Shown one piece after another: positions 51,873 to 60,998 of a stretch of DNA of 61,006 nucleotides. The stretch covers positions 1 to 61,006 of the forward strand of contig SLRT01000060.1 in assembly GCA_007130825.1 (NCBI GenBank), read 5' to 3'. Origin of the DNA: Syntrophomonadaceae bacterium (lineage in GTDB: Bacteria > Bacillota > Dethiobacteria > DTU022). Made by a program: the position numbers and the translations under genes. Each line of letters begins with the position of its first letter. Position 1 is the stretch's first letter. Below the pieces are notes generated by a model. That model ran no database searches and was not told the origin of the DNA. It saw nothing but the letters and a program-made list of their open reading frames with translations.

Positions 51873-52805
51873 GTGGCATTAGATATGAAGGGTAAGGATA
51901 TTATTTCAATTCATGATCTTAGCCGGGAAGCAATAGATCAGATTCTTGCTACAACCGAAATTCTTAAAATGAAGCAAAAACTCGGTGAGCTGTACCACCC
52001 ATTAAAAGGCAAGACCATGGGGATGATTTTTCAAAAATCATCAACCAGGACCAGGGTGTCTTTTGAAGTGGGCATGTGGCAGCTGGGTGGTTATGCCTTG
52101 TTTTTAAGCGCTAATGATTTACAGCTTAAGCGTGGTGAAACTATTGCCGATACGGCCAGGAACCTGAGCCGATACCTCGATGGTGTTATGATTCGTACTT
52201 ACTCCCACCAGGATCTAGTTGATTACGCCGAGTACAGTACGATCCCGGTCATTAATGGTTTGACCGATTTACTGCATCCATGCCAGGTTCTTTCTGATAT
52301 ATTTACAATCAAGGAAAAGAAACAAGTCCTGGAAGGTCTTAAGCTTGCCTATATCGGCGATGGTAACAATATGGCCCATTCCCTGATGTTTGGGACGGCA
52401 AAGACGGGTATGCACATTACTATTTGTTCTCCTTCCGGTTTTGAACCGGATCCCGAAATAACGCGATTATCGAGGTTGGATGCCGCCAAGACAGGAGCAA
52501 CTATTACTATTGAAGACGATCCTTTTCAAGCGGTTCAAAAAGCTGATATAATTTATACTGATGTCTGGACCAGCATGGGCATGGAGGATGAACAAGAACA
52601 AAGGATGCAAAGCTTCTCCCGCTACCAGGTTAATGGGGCTTTGCTTGAAAAAGCGAAAGAAGATGCTTTGGTTATGCACTGCCTTCCTGCCCACCGGGGC
52701 GAAGAAATTACCGATGAAGTTGTTGACGGTCCCCGCTCCATTGTTTTTGACCAGGCTGAAAACCGGCTGCATCTTCAAAAAGCGATTATGGCGCTGGTAA
52801 TTTAA
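51873..52805 (+). CDS. argF: Ornithine carbamoyltransferase
   Basis: The 310 residues have the carbamoyl-phosphate motif KSSTRTRVSFE (about residue 55), HPCQVLSDI (about 134) and the ornithine-side DVWTSMG plus HCLPAHRGEEI (Cys about 269). These separate it from aspartate carbamoyltransferase. It makes citrulline for arginine synthesis, or the reverse for arginine fermentation. GTG 51873 lies 9 bp after AAGGAGG. Its place between thiolase and the activase is unusual; no other arginine gene is in view. Confidence 0.95.
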   Translation: MALDMKGKDIISIHDLSREAIDQILATTEILKMKQKLGELYHPLKGKTMGMIFQKSSTRTRVSFEVGMWQLGGYALFLSANDLQLKRGETIADTARNLSRYLDGVMIRTYSHQDLVDYAEYSTIPVINGLTDLLHPCQVLSDIFTIKEKKQVLEGLKLAYIGDGNNMAHSLMFGTAKTGMHITICSPSGFEPDPEITRLSRLDAAKTGATITIEDDPFQAVQKADIIYTDVWTSMGMEDEQEQRMQSFSRYQVNGALLEKAKEDALVMHCLPAHRGEEITDEVVDGPRSIVFDQAENRLHLQKAIMALVI

Positions 52806-52857
52806 TAATCTTACCGTTAAAGTAATTTTCAACAGCATTTAAAAGTGAGAGGTTGTT

Positions 52858-55800
52858 ATGACGAAAAAAGAACAAGCTATTATACCTGCAATCAAAATCG
52901 GTCTTGATATCGGCGTTTTTTCTGCCAAGGGAGCACTGATCGAAAATGATAAAATTAAGAAAGTTAAATTCCCGACTGCGGGCCGTCCCGTTGAAGCGGC
53001 CAAGCGGTGTATTGACGAACTTGTCGGCGAAAAAAAGGATTATAAAACAGTCGGGATAGGTGTGATGGGCCAAAACTCAAAGCTGGTCGCTGAAAGCCTT
53101 GGTCTTAACCCTTTGCTGGAAATCGAAGCTCTACAGGCCGGCCTTTATCATCTGAATGTTAAAGCCGATTATGTTTTGTCACTGGGTCATGAAAACATAC
53201 ATTATCTTGAGCTGGACGAACAGGGCCAAATCAGCTACTTCAGCCGTAACGGGCAATGTGCAGCCGGCAGCGGTTCTTTTTGGTACCAGCAGGCAACCAG
53301 GATGGGTTATAACGATCGTGAACTGGCGGAAATTGCAGTAGAAGCGGAATCGGCGGTTCCTATATCGGGCCGCTGTGCTGTTTTTGCCAAATCGGACATG
53401 ACTCATGCTATCAACGAAGGAGCAACTCAAAGCGCAGTTTCGGCCGGAATGGGCAGGGCCCTGGTAGAAAACGTGGTGACCAGCGTGGCCCAAAACCGTT
53501 TCCAGGGTCCCGGCTTGCTTCTTGCCGTCGGGGGAGTGGCTAACAACCGGGCAGTTATTAAATACCTGGACGAGTTTGTGCGCAGGGAAAATATTACCTT
53601 GTCGATTCCTGAAGATCATGAGTATATCAATGCTATCGGTGCTGCCGTTAAAGGCGTCCCCATGAATTCATCGTCTATATTTAATAAAGAATTTGCAACT
53701 CCCCGATACGAGCCGGAATCCCCGCTGCCTCCGTTAAAACCGGAGCAGGTCTGTTACCTCGAAGATAATCCGTTTACCGGTAAATATGATCTTACCCGGG
53801 TTTACCTCGGCGTAGACTGCGGATCTGTATCGACAAAATGTGTCCTGATTGATAACTGCGGACGACAAATTGGTGGTGTTTACCTGCCGACAACCGGACG
53901 TCCGGCCCTGCAGGTCCTTGAACTGATGAAGCAGGTAGAAGATAAATATGGTTCCTTGATTGGCAGCGTTCCGATAGTGGCCTGCACAACCGGTTCAGGG
54001 CGGTTTTTGTCCCAAAAAATATTAAATGCGGAGTACGCCGTTGACGAAATTACCTGCCAGGCAGAAGGCATCAAAAATATTTTCAGAGATGAAGACAGCC
54101 TGTCGATTATTGAAATTGGCGGTGAAGACTCCAAATTTATTCAGCTGCATGACGGGATACTTTTCGACTACAACATGAACCCGGTCTGTGCTGCCGGAAC
54201 CGGTACTTTTTTGGAAAACCTGGCTGAACTGCTCGGGATTAAAATTAAGGAAGAGTTTTCCGCAAAAGCTTTTGCAGCCAATTATGCAGTTGATCTCGGC
54301 GATATCTGCACTCTTATCTCCCAGTCAATCCTGGCCTCTGCTTCGGCCAGGGGTCTCGCCCTGAATGAACAATTAGCCAGCCTGGCCTACTCCTCGGCAC
54401 AAAACTATCTCAGTAAAACAGTGGATAAGCGGCCTTTAACCGGGAAAATTGTTTTTGCCGGCGCCACTGCTAAAAACCATGCGTTGGCCGCTGCGCTTGC
54501 GGCCATATGTGAAAAAAACGTCTATGTACCCTCTGAGCCGGAGTTAACCGGCGCGCTTGGCAGTGCCCTGGTGGCCAGGCAGTTTCATCAGCGGGGGCAA
54601 GAAAGCAATTATTCATTTCGGGATTTAGCGGCGGTTAGCAAGTTTAACAACAGTAAAAAACCCTGTAAGGCAGAATGCAAGCATGAACATAATTGTGTGC
54701 TTAATGTAATCAGCTTTAATGATGGCAACAAGTTTATTTATGGTGACCGCTGTGGACGCTATTCCGGTATTGAAAAAAAAGAAGAACAGACCGGATTGCC
54801 CGATTATGCAGCAAAACGAAAGGAAATACTTAACCGGGCTGCAGGAGAAAGTATAAGCCAGGGTCCCCGGGTCGGAATTGCCCGCTGCGGCCTTTACTTT
54901 GATTATTTTCCTTTCTGGGCTGCTTTTTTACGCAAACTGGGCTGTTCTGTGGTGCTGTCTGAAGAAACAAGCGCAGAAACCCTGCACAAGGGTAAAATAA
55001 TGCTTGATTCAGAAATGTGTTACCCGATGAAAGTAATTATCGGTCATTACCAGGAACTGAAAGAAAAAGATCTCGATTTTATTTTTCTTCCGGAAGTGGT
55101 GAACACAGAAGAACTGCCCTGGGCTCCCCAGTGGCCCCGTTCTTTTGTTTGCCCTTTGCTCCAAACATTACGGGGCACGGTGGAAAATTCGATAAGCCTC
55201 GAACCGGAAAGAGTGCTTTATGCCCAGCTTAATTATATAGATGGTTATGAGGGTATCAAAGAACAGCTGGAGCCGCTGGCAAAAAAAATTCTCGGCGCAA
55301 ATTACAGAAAAGAACTGGTAGAGGATGCAGTACAGGAAGCCTACAGCGCCCAGGATTACTTCCGGAAAGGCATTGTTTCTGCCGGAGAAGCAATGTTTGA
55401 AGATCTTAAGCACAACCGGGATTCGGCGGCAGTGGTATTTTTAAGCCGAAGCTATACGCTTTACGATGAATTTATATCGAAAAAATCGATGCGTTATGCC
55501 CGGCAGAGCAAGTTAATGGCTGTTCCGCACGAATTTTTTACGATATATCTGCAGGCGTGGTATACAGGTGAAATTAACTCTCCATATCTTGATCCTTATC
55601 GAGATGAATTTAAAGCTTACCTTGAAGAGCATGTTAACCGAATGGAAAATATTTACCCGGCACAGCTGCAAAAAATACTTTCATCAGTTATCCTGGTTAA
55701 TTTCCTGAACAGTAAATCTGAAGAAACCGGTTTGCCGCAAATTAATATGATCTTTTTAGATCCTTTCAAATGCGGGCCCAATGCAATGCTGCGCCACTTT

Positions 55801-57228
55801 TTGAATGATATGACCAGCTATCTGCGCCTGACGCTCGATGAACATACTGCGGCCGCGGGCATGATTACCAGGCTCGAAGCTTTCAGGAATACCTGTCTGT
55901 CCAAAGAAGAGATCCACGCACCGGTTATGCATTCATCTGCTACACGCAGGATTGACCAAAATGACTGGAATAAAATACTAATTCCCGAACCCACGCTTCA
56001 CTCTGATGTTTTTGCGGCAATGTTCAGGAGTCGCGGGATCGAAGCCGAGGTTTTACCGCGGGGTAAGGGCGGTGATCTTTCGTTGGCTCAACGCGTTGTT
56101 AACGGAGAGGAATGCCTGCCCTTTATCCAAAACCTGCAGGATTATTTGCAGTACCTGCAGACAAACGGTGGCGGTGATAATGGCGAAGTATTCTTTCAGG
56201 GCTGGGCCTGCGGTCCCTGCCGCTACGGCCTTTATGCTCCGGCACAGTCCCTGGCCGTTAACAGGGCCGGTTTCGGTGAACGTAAAGTGTGCGCCATAAA
56301 ATTTTCTGATATAAGCAAACGCTGTGGCTACACGTTCGTGGTCGGTATTTATAACGCTATGCTGGTCATGGATCTGCTCTATAAAATGCTGCACAAGGTT
56401 CGACCCTACGAATTGGAACCGGGCGCAGCCGAGAAACTTTTTAATCATTACAGCAGTAAACTTTTTGATCTGCTGGAAAATTACAAACTTCCGCTGACCA
56501 GCCTGGTAAGTGGAAGTTACAGAAAACCGCTCGAAAAACTGGTCAAGGAAGCGGCGGATGATTTTGGGCGCGTGCCGGTCGATAATACCGTAAAACCGAG
56601 GATTTTGCTCGGCGGTGAATTTTACGTGCGTATTGATGATCGCTGTAACCAGGCGGTAATCAAAAAAATAGAGGAGGCCGGAGGCGAGGTTTGCCTTGCC
56701 CCGACGACTGAAATATTTAGCTATACCATTTATATTGATTATCATGAGGCCCTGCAGGCATTTAAATTGAACCGCAGAGCCGCCGACTATATTAAGCAGG
56801 CCCTATATTCCATCCTGAGCAAAATAGCGCATCGTGACGAAGTTGCCCTGGAAAACGCAGCCGGGCCGCTGCTTGAAGACCTGCATGAACCTGCACCCTG
56901 GGAGATTATGGAGCACGCCGTAAAATATGTTTCCAGGCATTACGGCGGTGAACCGCCGATGACGATCGGGCGTTCTGCTGCTTTTGCCCAACGGGACCGG
57001 GTTACAGGGGCCATCTTTGTCGCCCCGTTTACCTGTATGCCCAGTTCAGTGGTCGAAGCGCAGCAAAGACCTTTGCAGGAAGAACTGGGTATTCCGGTAG
57101 TTACCATTTACTACGACGGAAAAGAAAATACCAACCGCGACGAGTTGGTCGAAGGACTGGTCTTTCAGGCCCGGCAGAAACTTAACGGCGATCGGCCTGC
57201 TCCAGGCAGACAACATCCGCGACCCTGA
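52858..57228 (+). CDS. Giant 2-hydroxyacyl-CoA dehydratase activase/DUF2229 fusion
   Basis: One 1456-residue frame holds two ASKHA activase domains (about 13-285 and 318-590). Each has a CAAGSGSF or CAAGTGTF loop and a second cysteine segment (GRCAVFAKSD; DICTLISQS) corresponding to the bridging-cluster ligands of HgdC-type activators. A Cys-rich stretch (CKAECKHEHNC) follows at about 602, then the DUF2229 and COG3581-like dehydratase-type regions from about 670 to the end. Such proteins are widespread in anaerobes. HgdC activators use ATP to drive an electron into 2-hydroxyacyl-CoA dehydratases or benzoyl-CoA reductases. GAGAGGTTGTT precedes ATG 52858. Substrate unknown. Confidence 0.88.
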   Translation: MTKKEQAIIPAIKIGLDIGVFSAKGALIENDKIKKVKFPTAGRPVEAAKRCIDELVGEKKDYKTVGIGVMGQNSKLVAESLGLNPLLEIEALQAGLYHLNVKADYVLSLGHENIHYLELDEQGQISYFSRNGQCAAGSGSFWYQQATRMGYNDRELAEIAVEAESAVPISGRCAVFAKSDMTHAINEGATQSAVSAGMGRALVENVVTSVAQNRFQGPGLLLAVGGVANNRAVIKYLDEFVRRENITLSIPEDHEYINAIGAAVKGVPMNSSSIFNKEFATPRYEPESPLPPLKPEQVCYLEDNPFTGKYDLTRVYLGVDCGSVSTKCVLIDNCGRQIGGVYLPTTGRPALQVLELMKQVEDKYGSLIGSVPIVACTTGSGRFLSQKILNAEYAVDEITCQAEGIKNIFRDEDSLSIIEIGGEDSKFIQLHDGILFDYNMNPVCAAGTGTFLENLAELLGIKIKEEFSAKAFAANYAVDLGDICTLISQSILASASARGLALNEQLASLAYSSAQNYLSKTVDKRPLTGKIVFAGATAKNHALAAALAAICEKNVYVPSEPELTGALGSALVARQFHQRGQESNYSFRDLAAVSKFNNSKKPCKAECKHEHNCVLNVISFNDGNKFIYGDRCGRYSGIEKKEEQTGLPDYAAKRKEILNRAAGESISQGPRVGIARCGLYFDYFPFWAAFLRKLGCSVVLSEETSAETLHKGKIMLDSEMCYPMKVIIGHYQELKEKDLDFIFLPEVVNTEELPWAPQWPRSFVCPLLQTLRGTVENSISLEPERVLYAQLNYIDGYEGIKEQLEPLAKKILGANYRKELVEDAVQEAYSAQDYFRKGIVSAGEAMFEDLKHNRDSAAVVFLSRSYTLYDEFISKKSMRYARQSKLMAVPHEFFTIYLQAWYTGEINSPYLDPYRDEFKAYLEEHVNRMENIYPAQLQKILSSVILVNFLNSKSEETGLPQINMIFLDPFKCGPNAMLRHFLNDMTSYLRLTLDEHTAAAGMITRLEAFRNTCLSKEEIHAPVMHSSATRRIDQNDWNKILIPEPTLHSDVFAAMFRSRGIEAEVLPRGKGGDLSLAQRVVNGEECLPFIQNLQDYLQYLQTNGGGDNGEVFFQGWACGPCRYGLYAPAQSLAVNRAGFGERKVCAIKFSDISKRCGYTFVVGIYNAMLVMDLLYKMLHKVRPYELEPGAAEKLFNHYSSKLFDLLENYKLPLTSLVSGSYRKPLEKLVKEAADDFGRVPVDNTVKPRILLGGEFYVRIDDRCNQAVIKKIEEAGGEVCLAPTTEIFSYTIYIDYHEALQAFKLNRRAADYIKQALYSILSKIAHRDEVALENAAGPLLEDLHEPAPWEIMEHAVKYVSRHYGGEPPMTIGRSAAFAQRDRVTGAIFVAPFTCMPSSVVEAQQRPLQEELGIPVVTIYYDGKENTNRDELVEGLVFQARQKLNGDRPAPGRQHPRP

Positions 57229-57532
57229 TCGCCCGGCACCGGCCGGATTCTGCAGCCAAAATGATTGTGCCGGTTGCCGGGTCGCCGCGCAGGGGTATAC
57301 CGCTGTATGCCTGCCGCCCGTTTTCAGTTAAGACGGTAATGGTGATGGCTTGTTTATTTGCGAGAGCCTGTTCAAGAATTTGCTGCCGCTGCTCCTGCTC
57401 CTGTTCATCGGGAACAGGACGGCGGTGTTTTTGATCCCAGCGGCTTTTTGCGTCATGGCGCTGCAGGCTGCCGCGGTGTTCGGGCAGCATCATTTTACTG
57501 CAGCTAAACTGTTGATTAAACTTTCGGCTCAC
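57182..57532 (-). CDS. YolD-like protein
   Basis: This 116-residue protein contains MMLPEHRGSLQRHDAK near its start and a C-terminal barrel-like part (TITVLTENGRQAYSGIPLRGD...IRVADVVCLEQ), the pattern of the YolD family found beside UvrX-type Y-family polymerases. GTG 57532 overlaps the polymerase stop (GTGA), so the two are co-translated. Its 3' end overlaps the end of the convergent activase gene by 47 bp. YolD proteins are thought to modulate the polymerase; the exact activity is not known. Confidence 0.75.
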   Translation of the reverse strand: MSRKFNQQFSCSKMMLPEHRGSLQRHDAKSRWDQKHRRPVPDEQEQEQRQQILEQALANKQAITITVLTENGRQAYSGIPLRGDPATGTIILAAESGRCRAIRVADVVCLEQADRR

Positions 57533-58761
57533 GAGTCATGTCCTCCGATCTTTTCGGACCGTTGGAAAAATTGTGCGCCCGGCGTTAGTGAGGAGGCCCG
57601 GAAGATGCTGGTTTTACCGAAACGTTCACGCACCCGGTCAACTGCCCCGGTTAAAATCTCTTCCTGCTCGCAGCGCTCGGAGAACCTGATCTGCAGTTGA
57701 CGGTAAACGGTCAGACCGGTCAAGCTTATACCGACCGCGCGGAGCGGTTTTCTGTCCCAGTGCTTGCGGAAAACCCGGAGCACTGTCGGGTAAATATCCA
57801 TGACCGAGGCGGTCGCCTCCGGCAGTTTTTTCTGGCGCGCGAAACCGGTCGGGTGATCGAAGTCGGACCCTTTGCAATAAAGGTGGACAGTGGATCCTAT
57901 TTTCCCCTGGCGGCGGGTTCTGAAGCATACTTCCTCGGTCATTTCCAGTAACACCAGTTCGATCTCCTCCTGTTTCCGGTAGTCCCTGGGCAGGGTCGCC
58001 GTATGGCCGACCCCTTTTTGTTCATGAATCGCCTCCGGCTGAACAGTGGAATGATCGATGCCGTGAGCATTGAGCCAGAGGACTTCTCCGTTTATGCCCC
58101 AGCGCCGGCGGAGCATTTCCCGCGGCAGCCCGGCCAGGTGGCCAATGGTCCGCACACCAATACGGTAAAAGTTGCGTTCCATGCGGTGGCCAACACCGAA
58201 AAGAGAGCCGACCGGCAGGTTCCAGGTGCAGGGGGCATAGTTGGCGCTGTTCAGCTCAAAAAAAGCATCCGGGCTTTTTTTGGCAAAGCAGTCACAGGCC
58301 ATTTTAGCCTGGAGCAGGTTTTCACCCATGCCGATGCGGCAGCGTATCCCGGTTTCTTCCCAAACCTGCCTGTTCACAGCCGCGGCGATTGCTTCCGGTG
58401 GGCCGAAAATATTTTCCAGGCCGGTAAGATCAAGAAACTGTTCATCGATAGAATAAGGGAGGACCCGGTCGGTGAACTGCTCAAAGATCCTGGTTATGTG
58501 CAGTGAATAGTCAATATAGGTCTGCATATGGGGATGGATAAAAATAACCCAGGGGCACATGCGCCTGGCTTCCCAGGCCGGCTGCCCGGTTTTAATCCCA
58601 AAGGCCTTGGCCTCGCGGCTGGCGGCAAGGATTATTCCATGACGCAAAGCAGGATCACCGCAAACAGCAACCGGCTTACCGCGTAAAGAAGGGTTACAGC
58701 TTGTTTCTACGCTGGCATAAAAGGATTCCATGTCGGCCAGAAAAATAACTTTTGCGCGCAT
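57529..58761 (-). CDS. Y-family (UvrX/DinB-type) lesion-bypass DNA polymerase
   Basis: The 410 residues have the Y-family catalytic blocks IFLADMESFYASVE and YSIDEQFLDLTG with the metal-binding Asp and Glu residues, the fingers segment CGDPALRHGIILAASREAKAFGI, a helix-hairpin-helix thumb (GVGHRMERNFYRIGVRTIGHLA) and the C-terminal little-finger domain. It belongs to the UvrX/YqjW branch associated with YolD. I set ATG 58761, 9 bp after AGGTGA; an upstream TTG touches that site. A LexA-type box at 58783 suggests SOS control. Confidence 0.9.
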   Translation of the reverse strand: MRAKVIFLADMESFYASVETSCNPSLRGKPVAVCGDPALRHGIILAASREAKAFGIKTGQPAWEARRMCPWVIFIHPHMQTYIDYSLHITRIFEQFTDRVLPYSIDEQFLDLTGLENIFGPPEAIAAAVNRQVWEETGIRCRIGMGENLLQAKMACDCFAKKSPDAFFELNSANYAPCTWNLPVGSLFGVGHRMERNFYRIGVRTIGHLAGLPREMLRRRWGINGEVLWLNAHGIDHSTVQPEAIHEQKGVGHTATLPRDYRKQEEIELVLLEMTEEVCFRTRRQGKIGSTVHLYCKGSDFDHPTGFARQKKLPEATASVMDIYPTVLRVFRKHWDRKPLRAVGISLTGLTVYRQLQIRFSERCEQEEILTGAVDRVRERFGKTSIFRASSLTPGAQFFQRSEKIGGHDS

Positions 58762-58782
58762 GATAACCAATCACCTGTTTTG

Positions 58783-58796
58783 CGAACTAGTGTTTG
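58783..58796. promoter_or_regulatory. LexA/DinR-type SOS box
   Basis: CGAACTAGTGTTTG fits the Gram-positive LexA consensus CGAAC-N4-GTTCG with one change. It lies 22 bp before the polymerase start codon and 9 bases after a TATAAT -10 on the minus strand (58810-58805), so it should cover the transcription start. The -35 is weak. Confidence 0.7.
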
Positions 58797-58810
58797 CATG
58801 ACTTATTATA

Positions 58811-59150
58811 CACCCCCGCCGATAAAAAGAAAAGAGGAAATTACGAACTCATGTTTAACGCTTTCTGCTTATTTTCTGACAAATCTTCTGGTTAATCCGG
58901 ATAAGCGTAAAGCAGGCGTTTTTTTTACAAATATCAATACAAATTAGACTGCATCTATTATAATTAATAGTAACGGATCTGCCTGTCATGATACTGTTCT
59001 TGACAAAAAGAAATCGTAAGCCACAAATTACCAGACCTGTTTGCCGGTTAATCCGGAGTTGATAATTATCCGCTTCTGCTGTTTTTGGTGGTGGACGAGC
59101 TGCGCTAAAAGAGATAATAAGTGGATAATAATTGAAGGAGATCTTTTGAA
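58811..59150. other. Intergenic stretch with nothing nameable
   Basis: Between the SOS-controlled polymerase promoter and the YqeC-MocA gene I see no supported gene, tRNA or terminator. The sequence is AT-rich; a 103-codon minus-strand frame here lacks a ribosome site and coding character. Confidence 0.5.
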
Positions 59151-60539
59151 ATGAAACACCTGTCAATTGACCGTTCTTTAGTCATAAATGTTCCGGCTAT
59201 CATCGCTTTCTACGGGGCCGGCGGAAAAACCACGCTGATGTTAAAACTTGCCAATGAAATGACTGCCTTGGGGCATAAAGTTCTCCTGACCACTACAACT
59301 AAGATATTTAGCCCACCGGAAATACCTCTTTTTTGCGATCATAATATTGAACACAAGGTTCAATCATTGCAAGAGCATTTTAAGCACAGCGATACTGCGG
59401 TTCTTGGCAAAAAAATGCTTCCCGGCGGGAAAATAGAGGGCCTGGAGCCTGCTTCTATTGAATACCTGCGTAATAAATTAGCGGTATCGGTTCTTGTCGA
59501 AGCCGACGGAGCGAAAAAAATGCCGATCAAGGGCCATGCTGCCTATGAACCGGTGCTGCCGGCGTCTTCAGATTTGATCATTTCCTTAATTGGCGCTGAC
59601 GCTCTTGGTGCCGCTTTAACTCCAGCTTCTGTTCACCGCCTGAAAGAATATTTACAGGTCACCGGCGCTGAAGAAGGAGACTTGATTACTGAAAAGCTAA
59701 TTGCCGATACTTTCAAGCATATGTTCAGGATTGGCCGTAACCAGGCGCCCCGGGCCCGGATCTTTTCTGTTCTTAATAAAGCTGACTTGCTGCAAAAACC
59801 CGGACCGAGCGCACTAAAAATAGCTAAATTTTTATGTAAAGAGCATAATCGTCCTGAACGCTTTCTACTTACCGAGGGAACCGGCCTTAACCCGGTTACA
59901 ATAACATTAAACTTAGATCCAGAAGAACATTTTGCTTCCGTTTCGTGCGTAGTCCTGGCCGCGGGTGAATCTTCCCGTATGGGCCGCGCTAAGCTTTCAC
60001 TTCGGTCGGGAAATAAAACAATACTGGAACAAACTCTTACCCAGGCCGCCGGTTCCGGACTCAAAGATATCGTGGTTGTAACCGGCCCTGAAAGTCCCTG
60101 CTCGGAAACAATTAAAGCAAGCGGGTTTAAACTGGTTGAAAACCCAATTTACAAAACCGGTATGGCCAGCTCTTTAAAGGCCGGACTGAATGCGGTTGAT
60201 ATAACAGCGCAGGGAGTTATTTTCGCCCTGGCCGATCAACCGCAGGTGCCCTCAGAAATATACAGCTCGCTTTATAAAAAGTATAACACTCATCTTTCGT
60301 TATGCACTTTCCCGGTCTATAGGGGCCAAAGGGGCAATCCGGCTCTTTTTGACCGGCGGTTATGGCCGGACTTAATGAATCTGTCCGGTGATCAAGGGGG
60401 AAGAGCAGTACTAAATAATTTAAGAGACGATCAGATTGACTGCATTGAAACTAACACCCCGGCTGTGCTTTTAGATATTGACAGCCCGGAAGATTATTTG
60501 TTCTATTTAAGTTATTTAGCGAGCTCCCAGTTATTCTGA
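59151..60539 (+). CDS. YqeC-MocA fusion: molybdenum hydroxylase accessory protein and cofactor nucleotidyltransferase
   Basis: The 462 residues join two domains. Residues 1-245 match YqeC, a P-loop protein of the selenium-dependent molybdenum hydroxylase set (AFYGAGGKTTLMLKLANE, VLVEADGAKKMPIKGHA). Residues about 260-462 are a MobA-like NTP transferase of MocA type (VVLAAGESSRMGRAKLSL, ALADQPQVP, RGNPALFDR, LLDIDSPEDY), which adds CMP to molybdopterin. GAAGGAGA lies 9 bp before the ATG. The fusion links nucleotide addition to cofactor sulfuration or selenium insertion. No hydroxylase subunit is in the window. Confidence 0.85.
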   Translation: MKHLSIDRSLVINVPAIIAFYGAGGKTTLMLKLANEMTALGHKVLLTTTTKIFSPPEIPLFCDHNIEHKVQSLQEHFKHSDTAVLGKKMLPGGKIEGLEPASIEYLRNKLAVSVLVEADGAKKMPIKGHAAYEPVLPASSDLIISLIGADALGAALTPASVHRLKEYLQVTGAEEGDLITEKLIADTFKHMFRIGRNQAPRARIFSVLNKADLLQKPGPSALKIAKFLCKEHNRPERFLLTEGTGLNPVTITLNLDPEEHFASVSCVVLAAGESSRMGRAKLSLRSGNKTILEQTLTQAAGSGLKDIVVVTGPESPCSETIKASGFKLVENPIYKTGMASSLKAGLNAVDITAQGVIFALADQPQVPSEIYSSLYKKYNTHLSLCTFPVYRGQRGNPALFDRRLWPDLMNLSGDQGGRAVLNNLRDDQIDCIETNTPAVLLDIDSPEDYLFYLSYLASSQLF

Positions 60540-60685
60540 TTATATAAGTTTAGCAAAGGATTGTGTAACGCCTGCGAGATTCAAAAGCGGACACTAAAAG
60601 TAAATAATATGTATTTTTTTGCAAGATCGGTATAAAACCGTTTGTACTTATCGGAAACCTGTTCAATTGCTCTAAATGGGTTTTT

Positions 60686-60750
60686 ATGGGAAATATTAAT
60701 TTGACTCCAGGCGACTGTAGTGGTATACTCACAAGGTGGATATTTCCCAT
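60686..60750. repeat. 11-bp inverted repeat flanking a promoter
   Basis: ATGGGAAATAT (60686-60696) is the exact inverse complement of ATATTTCCCAT (60740-60750). The two arms bracket the promoter at 60701-60729. Confidence 0.85.
60701..60729 (+). promoter_or_regulatory. Sigma-A promoter of a short noncoding unit
   Basis: TTGACT (60701-60706) and TATACT (60724-60729) are separated by 17 bp. Transcription should start near 60736, just before the right arm of the inverted repeat. Confidence 0.8.
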
Positions 60751-60868
60751 TTTAAAAACGTTTACCGGGTGAAACAGGACAAAATGTTTAACTTAATTAT
60801 GATCTCAGCCACTACAAAGTATCGAATATTTTAACGAAGAAAAAAGCTCCATTATATGGGCTTTTTTT
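60736..60868 (+). ncRNA. Candidate small RNA or leader/attenuator
   Basis: About 133 bases run from the promoter at 60701 to the terminator at 60840-60868. Inside is a 16-codon frame (60784-60834; ATG after AGGAC) that could be a leader peptide. I recognise no riboswitch core. It may be a free RNA or an attenuated leader of the gene starting at 60999. No other gene is supported in 60540-60998. Confidence 0.5.
60840..60868 (+). terminator. Intrinsic terminator of the short unit
   Basis: AAAAAAGCTC (60840-60849) pairs with the GGGC and T run at 60858-60868 (ten pairs, one T-G), loop of about eight bases. Confidence 0.85.
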
Positions 60869-60998
60869 CTTCTCGCTGCAAACTGCTGATGACCAGCAAC
60901 TGTATCTTTAACCTGCAGTGAATTGTTGGTAAAATATTTTTTAGTAAAACTTTTGATCAAACAACGTTAGTAAATGATATAAATGAAGGAGATTACAT

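Noticed and set aside
56053-56745. 230-codon minus-strand frame.
   Set aside because: Shadow of the activase/dehydratase gene, whose plus-strand sequence is clearly conserved.
60550-60750. 66-codon minus-strand frame.
   Set aside because: It runs antisense to a good promoter and an inverted repeat and has no site or recognisable sequence.
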